A stretch of 64,000 nucleotides of DNA from Alteromonas gilva (GTDB lineage Bacteria > Pseudomonadota > Gammaproteobacteria > Enterobacterales > Alteromonadaceae), in assembly GCF_028595265.1 (NCBI RefSeq), contig NZ_JAQQXP010000003.1, forward strand, positions 62,001-126,000, written 5' to 3'. How positions within the stretch are numbered: the first letter of the stretch is position 1; every line of letters begins with the position of its first letter. The notes under the pieces were generated by a model. The model searched no databases. It saw only the letters and a list, made by a program, of their open reading frames with translations, and was not told where the DNA came from. Of the stretch, positions 55,657 through 62,696 are shown one piece after another. The translations under genes and the position numbers were made by a program.

Positions 55657-56354
55657 TGGCCGGTTCACTCATCACGCTGGCCAGTGTAATTGTGGTGCCG
55701 GGATTTGATTTGAAAACCACAGTGGGATTGAGCCTGCCGGTCAGCATGAGTTTATATTTAACCGCACGTCGCTGGTTAAAAGACCGGCCAAAAACTGCTG
55801 GTACCTGGACACTGGTGCAAAGCCTGTTTGTCTGTTCTGCTCTGCTAGCCAGATCGGCGTTTCATGACACGGTGTACTTTTTGCTGCTGGCGGGTTTGCT
55901 GATTTATTTGTTTTTTCAACAAGCCGCGCTTATGCGACAGCAAATGCGTAAAAGTGAGGAAGACCGCCAGGTTATAACCAAACTGGAGTATCGTCTGGCT
56001 GAGACGCAACAGAGAAAAAGTCCAACGAAGTTAGAAATTAGCACTAACGGTAAAACCGAATTCGTGCGCAGTGAACAACTCGCATTTTGTCAGGCCGCTG
56101 GCGACTATGTTGAGCTCAACCTGTTGGATGGCAGTCAGAAACTGTTTACCGGGACACTCAGGCAACTCGAGTCATTGTTGCCCGAAACCTTTGTGCGTGT
56201 TCATCGCTCGTATATGGTGAACCTGGACAAAGTGGCAGCATTATCTGCCCAGTCCGAGACCACCACCGCTATGCTGAAGCTCGAAAACGCACAGACTGTG
56301 CCGGTAAGCCGGCGGCTGTTACCTGTGGTACGAGCAACCCTGAAAGCACGTTAG
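55656..56354 (+). CDS. C-terminal part of the split sensor: four membrane helices and LytTR DNA-binding domain
   Basis: 232 residues if read from GTG 55656, which overlaps the preceding TAG by one base (TAGTG). Four hydrophobic helices (SLITLASVIVV, LSLPVSMSLYL, LVQSLFVCSALL, FLLLAGLLIYLFF) lead through a short coiled linker to a LytTR domain (LAFCQAAGDYVELNLLDG, TFVRVHRSYMVNLDKVAAL). LytTR binds DNA as a beta-sheet domain. Membrane-tethered LytTR regulators sense an outer signal and control nearby genes; the TonB receptor 300 bases downstream is a possible target. It could be a real separate, coupled gene, but the interruption inside the helix bundle favours one broken or slippage-expressed gene. 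Confidence 0.75.
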   Translation: MAGSLITLASVIVVPGFDLKTTVGLSLPVSMSLYLTARRWLKDRPKTAGTWTLVQSLFVCSALLARSAFHDTVYFLLLAGLLIYLFFQQAALMRQQMRKSEEDRQVITKLEYRLAETQQRKSPTKLEISTNGKTEFVRSEQLAFCQAAGDYVELNLLDGSQKLFTGTLRQLESLLPETFVRVHRSYMVNLDKVAALSAQSETTTAMLKLENAQTVPVSRRLLPVVRATLKAR

Positions 56355-56540
56355 TCACACAACCGGCCCACCGCCCAGGTTACTGTTGTTTAATCTTGCC
56401 AAACAAGGCGCAATAAGTGTTAACACCTCGACAACAGGTGAATCGCAAAGTGAAAACGCGCTGCTTAGCATCGTGTAAGCCTTCCCGTGACGGCTTGTAA
56501 AAAGCATCGATCCCCTCCGGTCTAAACTCTCCACTTACTC

Positions 56541-56571
56541 AATGCAAATGATAATAGATATCATTTGCATT
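56541..56571 (+). promoter_or_regulatory. Fur box upstream of the TonB receptor
   Basis: A perfect inverted repeat: AATGCAAATGATA (56541-56553) and TATCATTTGCATT (56559-56571) around a five-base ATAGA spacer. The core AATGATAATAGATATCATT closely fits the Fur consensus of alternating GATAAT/ATTATC units. It lies 80 bases before the receptor start, in the promoter position. The rest of the 297-base gap shows no other feature. Confidence 0.9.
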
Positions 56572-56651
56572 GACATTTGTTTTTATGGCCCTATTATTAG
56601 CAACCCTCAACACACAGCAACACAACGCATTCGCAATAAAAAAGGACTATC

Positions 56652-59024
56652 ATGATTTCTCGTTACGCATACTCTTGTCTGGCAATAGCAATCCAGTTTG
56701 GTTTAGCGCAAAACGCTGTCGCAACAGCCGTGCCTGGTAATGATGACATTGAGCACCTGGTTGTTACCGCTACGGGGTTTGAACAAAAAATTACCGAGGC
56801 ACCGGCCAGTATCTCGGTGATCACAGCCGAAGACTTAAAAACCCGCTCGTTTACCTCACTGCTCGATGCCGTGAAATATCAGGAAGGCATTGATATCGGC
56901 ACCTCACGCGATAAAACCGGCCAGGGGAGCGTGAGTATGCGTGGGCTAACGGGGGAGTACACGCTGCTACTGATAGACGGTCGCCGGCAAAACAATCATG
57001 GTAATATTTACCCGAATAACTTTGGTGGTAATGCCTTTAATCACATGCCGCCGCTCGATACCATCGAACGCATCGAAGTCATCCGTGGCCCGGCATCAAC
57101 CTTGTACGGTGCCGATGCGCTGGGCGGGGTAATTAACGTCATCACTAAAAAGCATCGCAGCGAATGGGGCGGCAATATCAGCTTTGGTCGCAGTGTTCAA
57201 ACCAACGATGATTTTGGTAACGACATTACCACCGACTTCTCAGTGACCGGCCCGTTAATCGATAACGTATTAAGCTTAGGTATTCGCGGTAGCCTCTACG
57301 AGCAGCAGGCGTCCACGCCGCAGCTGGCACCTGCGGTCGATCCCAATGGCGTTGTGCATGTGCGCTCGCTGGGGTTTGGAAGTGGTGGACGCACCGTCGA
57401 TAACAACAGTGAACACTATGGTTTCAGCCTTAACTATACACCAGCTAAAGGCCATGAGATTGCCTTTGACTACGATGACTCACACCAGGAATACGACAAC
57501 ACCCCTGAGTATAATCTTGAAACCGGTGAAATCGTTTATCCGCTCGGCACGCGTGACAGTATCGAAAGTTTATGGCAGGCACGCCGGGGCCAGGTTAACC
57601 CGCGGGCGGGGTACGCTGCCGAGCAACAATTTGACCGCCAGTGGTGGTCGGTGGCTTACGACGGGCAATGGAGCTTTGGTACCGTGGCGACGTCATTGGC
57701 CTACGTCGATACCCAGAACAATGGTCGAACGCTGCCACTGAGCGTTGCTGAGCGGTTATTATTACAAGCAATGTATGATGGCACCGGTGAGTACGCGGAT
57801 ATGAGTGAAGACGAACGTCGCGATTTGGCCGAGCAAACCTTTTTGCCGCGCCCGGCGCGTCCCCTTGATAGCAGTCAGTATACCTTTGATCTACGCTTTG
57901 ATATTCCGGTCGAAGATTTCGCAGGCGATCACAATATTGTGCTCGGCGCACAGGTTATCGATGGTGAGCTAAAAGACGGTGTGTTTGGTCTGGAATCAGG
58001 ACAGGCCGGTGCAGTGCAGGAGCAGAATATGTACTCACTGTTTGCCGAAGACAACTGGGGCATACTGGATAATATGACCCTGACTGCCGGCTTTCGCTAT
58101 GACGACCATGAAGTGTTTGGCAGCCAAACCTCGCCGCGTATTTATGCGGTGTACAACCTGAGCGACTACTGGACGGTTAAAGGTGGGGTAAGTACCGGCT
58201 ATAAAACCCCGCAAACTACCGATCTGTATGATGGCATTATCGGTTTTGGTGGCCAGGGCACCAGCCCGTTTGCCGGTAATCCCGAGTTGCAGCCTGAAAC
58301 CAGCGTCAACTCAGAGATTGCGCTGTACTGGAGCCGCGGTGAGCACAACTTTAACATTACCTACTTCAGTACTGAGTTTGAAGATAAGATTGCGCGGGGC
58401 GATACGGTACAAAGCTGTAACACCACCGGTGGTGTGCGCCCTTGTGTTAACTTAGGTGAGTACGACGAACTTGGCTACGATACTTACAGCCAGAGCATTA
58501 ATATTGATAAAGTCGAACTGCAGGGCATTGAGATGGCCGGTCGCTATGCGTTAACAACTGACTGGTCGGTGTATGCTAACTATACTTGGACTGACAGCGA
58601 GCAAAAAAGTGGTGCCAACGCCGGCTTGCCGTTAACCAATACGGCTGAACATATGGCGAACGTTAACATTACCTGGGATATCAGCGCCGATCTGAACGTG
58701 TACCTGCAAGGTGAGTTTCGTTCGGACAGATATCGTGGCTATGACTCAGTGTTAGAGCGCGAGCTGTATTTTAAAAATTACTCGCTGCTTAATTTGGGCG
58801 CACGCTGGACACTCAACGATTACGTTGTGGTTAACTTACGCATCAACAACCTGCTTGACCGCGACTTTACGACGTACTCGGTAACCTATGACGATCTCAA
58901 TGATGATGGTCAGTTTGAGTATTTAACGGGCCGTGGGGTAACCAGCGAAGTGAACTTTACCGATGATTACAATGTTAAGGATAAAGCCCGTAACTTATGG
59001 GCGGGCGTAACCGTCAGTTTTTAA
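56652..59024 (+). CDS. Fur-regulated TonB-dependent iron/siderophore receptor
   Basis: 790 residues. A signal peptide leads to the TonB box (DDIEHLVVTATG), a plug with ISVITAEDLKTRSFTSLLDAVKYQEGIDI, VSMRGLTGEYTLLLIDGRRQN and IEVIRGPASTLYGADALGGVINVITKK, and a barrel ending NLWAGVTVSF. The plug type resembles CirA/FepA-like colicin/catecholate receptors. With the Fur box upstream, iron-repressed uptake of a ferric siderophore or haem-like ligand is likely. No siderophore synthesis genes are present. A strong terminator follows. Confidence 0.93.
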   Translation: MISRYAYSCLAIAIQFGLAQNAVATAVPGNDDIEHLVVTATGFEQKITEAPASISVITAEDLKTRSFTSLLDAVKYQEGIDIGTSRDKTGQGSVSMRGLTGEYTLLLIDGRRQNNHGNIYPNNFGGNAFNHMPPLDTIERIEVIRGPASTLYGADALGGVINVITKKHRSEWGGNISFGRSVQTNDDFGNDITTDFSVTGPLIDNVLSLGIRGSLYEQQASTPQLAPAVDPNGVVHVRSLGFGSGGRTVDNNSEHYGFSLNYTPAKGHEIAFDYDDSHQEYDNTPEYNLETGEIVYPLGTRDSIESLWQARRGQVNPRAGYAAEQQFDRQWWSVAYDGQWSFGTVATSLAYVDTQNNGRTLPLSVAERLLLQAMYDGTGEYADMSEDERRDLAEQTFLPRPARPLDSSQYTFDLRFDIPVEDFAGDHNIVLGAQVIDGELKDGVFGLESGQAGAVQEQNMYSLFAEDNWGILDNMTLTAGFRYDDHEVFGSQTSPRIYAVYNLSDYWTVKGGVSTGYKTPQTTDLYDGIIGFGGQGTSPFAGNPELQPETSVNSEIALYWSRGEHNFNITYFSTEFEDKIARGDTVQSCNTTGGVRPCVNLGEYDELGYDTYSQSINIDKVELQGIEMAGRYALTTDWSVYANYTWTDSEQKSGANAGLPLTNTAEHMANVNITWDISADLNVYLQGEFRSDRYRGYDSVLERELYFKNYSLLNLGARWTLNDYVVVNLRINNLLDRDFTTYSVTYDDLNDDGQFEYLTGRGVTSEVNFTDDYNVKDKARNLWAGVTVSF

Positions 59025-59044
59025 TCTCTGAGCGATACGACTCA

Positions 59045-59080
59045 CACCCCGCCTTGTTTCATGCAGGCGGGGTGTTTTTT
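59045..59080. terminator. Terminator between the TonB receptor and metR
   Basis: Ten-base arms CACCCCGCCT (59045-59054) and AGGCGGGGTG (59065-59074) with a ten-base loop and six T residues. It serves the receptor and possibly metR on the other strand. Confidence 0.92.
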
Positions 59081-59111
59081 ATTGTGGAGTCTGTTTTTAA
59101 AAAAACGCGCG

Positions 59112-60008
59112 TTAACCGTAATTGGCATCGGTTTGCTTGGCTAGCCTTATAAAGTCGCTAATGTATTCTATTTTGGTATCACCGTTACGAATGCCAACGT
59201 GAATTTGCTTCATGATGCCCTGTTCGCCAAAACGCAGGCTGGTGAGGGGCATCTGTTGTGCATGTTGCTCAATCAACCAACCAGGCAGCGCAGCGACACC
59301 ACGACCTGCTGTTACCATTTGCAGCATTATCTCGGTGGCTTCAATACGCTTGTGTTGCTTAACACCACAGCCCGCCGGAGATAAAAACTGACTGAACACA
59401 TCGAGTCGCTGGGGTTCAACCGGATAGGTAATAAGTATTTCATCGGCCAAATCGGCAGGCGTAATGTGCGCGCGCGTTGCCAGCGGGTGGTCAGCGGCTA
59501 CCACCAGACGGTGCTCGTAAGCAAATACCGGAATAAACTCTACGCCGCTAATAAACAGTGGGTCGGGCGTGATGAGCATATCAATATCGTAATCGAACAA
59601 AGCGCGCATGCCGCCAAACTGAAATGCCTGTTTAACATCAACATCGACATTCGGCCAGCGCTCTAAATAAGGGGCCACAACCTTGAGTAACCATTGATAG
59701 CAAGGGTGGCACTCCATGCCAATGCGTAACGTGCCTAATTGGCCTTTGGCAATTTGTTTAAGCAGTGCTTCGGTGTGTTCAAACTGCGGCAATATGCGCT
59801 TAGCGAGCAACAAAATTTGCTTGCCTGCGCGGGTTAAGCGCAGTTTTCGGCCATCCTTTTCCCACAGCGGCGTACCTAATTGCTGCTCCAGTTTTTTCAT
59901 GCTGTGGCTGAGTGCTGACTGACTGAGGTGCAGGGATTCCGCCGCCTGCGTCAGCGTGCCCTGTTGTTCAATTGCCGTTAGTACGGCGAGGTGAAAGCGT
60001 TCAATCAT
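59112..60008 (-). CDS. metR: LysR-family regulator MetR
   Basis: 298 residues. The N-terminal helix-turn-helix (QQGTLTQAAESLHLSQSALSHSMKKLEQQLG) is followed by a ligand domain with IGMECHPCYQWLLKVV, YEHRLVVAADHPLA and LITYPVEPQRLDVFSQFLSPAG, which correspond closely to MetR, the homocysteine-responsive activator of methionine genes. In many enterics metR is divergent from metE; here the divergent neighbour is a cold-shock gene and no metE is present. A near-consensus MetR site, TGAT-N5-TTCA, lies just upstream at 60014-60026. Confidence 0.88.
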   Translation of the reverse strand: MIERFHLAVLTAIEQQGTLTQAAESLHLSQSALSHSMKKLEQQLGTPLWEKDGRKLRLTRAGKQILLLAKRILPQFEHTEALLKQIAKGQLGTLRIGMECHPCYQWLLKVVAPYLERWPNVDVDVKQAFQFGGMRALFDYDIDMLITPDPLFISGVEFIPVFAYEHRLVVAADHPLATRAHITPADLADEILITYPVEPQRLDVFSQFLSPAGCGVKQHKRIEATEIMLQMVTAGRGVAALPGWLIEQHAQQMPLTSLRFGEQGIMKQIHVGIRNGDTKIEYISDFIRLAKQTDANYG

Positions 60009-60463
60009 AGTGATGATTAATATTCATGGATTTGTTAAATAATACCATTATTTTTAATCATTAGTGCTGGTCCTGAGGTTATAAGCCCGGTTTTACGCCT
60101 GATTTGCGCAAGTTAAGCGTAAGGCGGCTAGCGAGCGTCTCGAATAAGGCGAACCGCTCGCTGTTTCACGCGTTTAAATAATGGCTGTAGAGACGGGCGG
60201 CCAGCGGTTGTTAGAAATAAATAGTGGGAGGTTAAATAATAAACTAGGACATTTGGATAAAGGGTGATACTATTCGTCCCGCCTCAAAAAGGTTCTATTT
60301 TTATTTGATCACTGCTTCTTCCGTTCGTCCATGTAAGTCTCCTAACGCGATTCACATTAAGACAATTCCGATTCAAGCCTGGTAGAAAACTGATAGCCCG
60401 CGAGTGCATGAATGGGTCGATGATTGTCGACTCGCAAAAATTTAAAATATTTAGGAGTTACCC
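60009..60463. promoter_or_regulatory. metR/csp control region and cold-shock leader
   Basis: 455 bases with no gene. A candidate MetR site lies at 60014-60026. The part near csp may be a long 5' leader; arms GCGAGT (60400-60405) and ACTCGC (60430-60435) form a small stem just before the strong ribosome site AGGAG (60451-60455). Such leaders in csp mRNAs are often temperature-responsive. Confidence 0.5.
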
Positions 60464-60673
60464 ATGTCTAAGACGACTGGTACAGTAAAATGGTTTGACG
60501 AAGCAAAAGGTTTTGGTTTTATTACACAGGAAAATGGCGGCAAAGACGTATTTGTACATTTCCGTGCGATTAAATCTGACGGTTTCCGTTCTTTGAACGA
60601 AGGTCAAGCCGTGGAATTTGTTGTAGAACAAGGCAACAAAGGCCCTCAGGCTGCTGACGTAGTAGTACTGTAA
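60464..60673 (+). CDS. CspA-family cold-shock protein
   Basis: 69-residue single OB-fold RNA/ssDNA-binding protein. The RNP1 motif KGFGFI and the RNP2 motif VFVHF are intact, within TGTVKWFDEAKGFGFITQ. It acts as an RNA chaperone, probably cold induced. A strong AGGAG is eight bases before the ATG. An RhlE-type helicase gene follows 90 bases downstream, a pairing that makes sense for RNA remodelling in the cold. A weak hairpin lies between, so partial read-through to the helicase is possible. Confidence 0.95.
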   Translation: MSKTTGTVKWFDEAKGFGFITQENGGKDVFVHFRAIKSDGFRSLNEGQAVEFVVEQGNKGPQAADVVVL

Positions 60674-60694
60674 ATTAGAAATTTATCTAAGATC

Positions 60695-60716
60695 GCAGGC
60701 GCCTGTCGCCTGCTTA
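60695..60716 (+). terminator. Weak terminator or attenuator between csp and the helicase gene
   Basis: Arms GCAGGCG (60695-60701) and CGCCTGC (60707-60713) with a five-base loop, but only TTAT follows. The short T run suggests incomplete termination. Confidence 0.6.
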
Positions 60717-60763
60717 TCCACCCCCTGTTATCCGCATTCCGCGTCTCCAATACCGAGGTATCA

Positions 60764-62086
60764 ATGTCATTTAGCCAACTTGGGCTTTGCGCACCACTTC
60801 TTAAAGCTGTTACCGAAAAAGGTTACAGTGAACCTTCACCTATACAGCAAGAAGCGATTCCCGCAATCCTGACCGGTAAAGATGTCCTGGCGGCCGCGCA
60901 AACCGGTACCGGTAAAACCGCAGGCTTTGCCTTACCTGTATTGCAGCGTTTAGCGGCAGGGCCAAAAGCTCAGTCAAACTCAATTCGAGCGTTGATTTTA
61001 ACCCCCACCCGTGAGCTTGCTGCGCAAGTAGAAGCGAACGTGCGTGAATACAAAACCCATCTGCATTTAAAAAGCGCAGTGGTATTTGGTGGCGTGGGCA
61101 TTAACCCACAAATGCGTGCATTACGTTCAGGCGTTGATGTGCTGGTAGCCACACCCGGTCGTTTGCTCGATTTATATCAGCAAAATGCCGTTAAGTTTAA
61201 CCAACTTGAAATTTTAGTGCTGGATGAAGCGGACCGTATGCTGGATATGGGCTTTATTCACGACATTAAACGTATTTTAAAACTGTTGCCTAAACAGCGA
61301 CAGTCGCTGCTCTTTTCTGCCACGTTTTCACCGACGGTGACTGAATTAGCAGAGAGCATCACCAATAACCCGTTAAAGCTCTCTACTGCACCGGCCAATA
61401 CGGCAGTAGAAATCATTGAGCAGCATTTAGTTGCGGTAGATAAGTCGCGTAAAATCCCCGCGCTTATCAGTCTGATTAAACAGCAGAACTGGAAACAGGT
61501 ACTGGTATTTAGCCGCACTAAACATGGCGCTAACCGGATTACCACCAAGCTGTGCGCTGCCGGTATTCCCAGCGCCGCGATTCATGGTAATAAAAGCCAG
61601 GGCGCGAGAACGAAAGCCCTTAAAGAATTTAAAGACGGTACTATCGATGTGATGGTGGCGACCGATATCGCCGCCCGTGGTATCGATATCAGCGCTTTAC
61701 CGGTCGTGATTAATCTGGACCTGCCGAATACGCCGGCTGATTATGTTCACCGTATCGGTCGTACCGGACGTGCCGGCGCAAGCGGTCAGGCATGGTCACT
61801 GGTGAGTGCTGATGAATTGGATCAGTTAAAAGATATCGAGCGATTAACCCAGCAACTGATTCCGCGTCAGGACTTGGCGGGCTTTGAGCCAAGCCAAAAA
61901 TTGGCCGAAACCACGCTGCAGGCACCGAAGAAAATTAAAAAGCCTAAGAAGCCAAAAGCTGCGCAAGCTGAGCGCGGCGCGCCAAGAGCGGCTGGCGGGC
62001 CATCGCATAATGCGGATAAGCCTCGTCAACAGCGTCGTCGCCGGGTGCATACTGGTCAGTCTAAAGGCAATATCGCCATTGCATAA
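60764..62086 (+). CDS. rhlE: RhlE-type DEAD-box RNA helicase
   Basis: 440 residues. All core motifs are present: Q motif (GYSEPSPIQQEAIP), AAQTGTGKT (Walker A), LTPTRELAAQV, VATPGRLLDL, LDEADRMLDMGF, LFSATFSPTV, VATDIAARGIDI and HRIGRTGRAG. The C-terminal 60 residues are a basic low-complexity tail. The sequence is closest to the RhlE subgroup. It unwinds RNA duplexes in ribosome assembly and turnover. A strong terminator follows. Confidence 0.93.
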   Translation: MSFSQLGLCAPLLKAVTEKGYSEPSPIQQEAIPAILTGKDVLAAAQTGTGKTAGFALPVLQRLAAGPKAQSNSIRALILTPTRELAAQVEANVREYKTHLHLKSAVVFGGVGINPQMRALRSGVDVLVATPGRLLDLYQQNAVKFNQLEILVLDEADRMLDMGFIHDIKRILKLLPKQRQSLLFSATFSPTVTELAESITNNPLKLSTAPANTAVEIIEQHLVAVDKSRKIPALISLIKQQNWKQVLVFSRTKHGANRITTKLCAAGIPSAAIHGNKSQGARTKALKEFKDGTIDVMVATDIAARGIDISALPVVINLDLPNTPADYVHRIGRTGRAGASGQAWSLVSADELDQLKDIERLTQQLIPRQDLAGFEPSQKLAETTLQAPKKIKKPKKPKAAQAERGAPRAAGGPSHNADKPRQQRRRRVHTGQSKGNIAIA

Positions 62087-62130
62087 TGGTAACTAAATAA
62101 GCCGCGCGAAGCTGAATTGCTAAGCGATAA

Positions 62131-62167
62131 AAAAGCCCCGCCGGGCAACTGTCCGGCGGGGCTTTTT
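62131..62167. terminator. Terminator between rhlE and the Fn3 protein gene
   Basis: Arms AAAAGCCCCGCCGG (62131-62144) and CCGGCGGGGCTTTT (62153-62166) with an eight-base loop; the flanking A and T runs allow action in both directions. Confidence 0.93.
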
Positions 62168-62187
62168 GTTGTTGTGCGGGTATTTTC

Positions 62188-62580
62188 CTACTTCAGTCTC
62201 ACGCTCACTGTGTTGCTATAGCCTGATACTTCAGCATTGTTATACGCCTGTACCCGATAAGAGTAGTTGCCGCTTGCCAGTGCATCAGCGTTATCGGTTG
62301 TAAAGGTCGTATCCGCCCCTGCCACGGCGATACGTTGAAACGACACCTGACCTTTTTGCTTTAGGCCACGTTCCACATAAAAGCCTAATTCACTGGTGCT
62401 GTTATCCGTCCAACTGAGGGTAACCGTACTGCCGCTTTGGCTGACTGTTAAATTCCCCGGGGCTGCTAGCGCATCAGGTTGCGGTTCCGGGTCAGGATCA
62501 AGCAGTGTACTGAGAAATGTTAAAAAAGCGAAACATAACAGTCGGGGCACGTATTGATTAGCGCAATGACGGCGTGACAT
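62188..62580 (-). CDS. Secreted single-Fn3-domain protein
   Basis: 130 residues. A hydrophobic leader (RLLCFAFLTFLSTLL) is followed by a short acidic, proline-rich linker (DPDPEPQPD) and one fibronectin type III domain (NLTVSQSGSTVTLSWTDNSTSELGFYVERG, then GNYSYRVQAYNNAEVSGYS). This linker-Fn3 layout usually precedes further domains in larger surface proteins, so the gene may be a shortened relative or an adhesion module. No lipobox cysteine is apparent. Function unknown. It shares the convergent terminator with rhlE and is divergent from the lipoprotein gene. Confidence 0.68.
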   Translation of the reverse strand: MSRRHCANQYVPRLLCFAFLTFLSTLLDPDPEPQPDALAAPGNLTVSQSGSTVTLSWTDNSTSELGFYVERGLKQKGQVSFQRIAVAGADTTFTTDNADALASGNYSYRVQAYNNAEVSGYSNTVSVRLK

Positions 62581-62696
62581 GGGGAGTCAGTCACAAAAAT
62601 CAATATTTGTTATCCTAAAGTTGCAAGGAGGCTGATCCCTTCTTAAACAGACCGCGTAATTGTCTTTGTCACAACACAATCATGAGGATCTACCAA

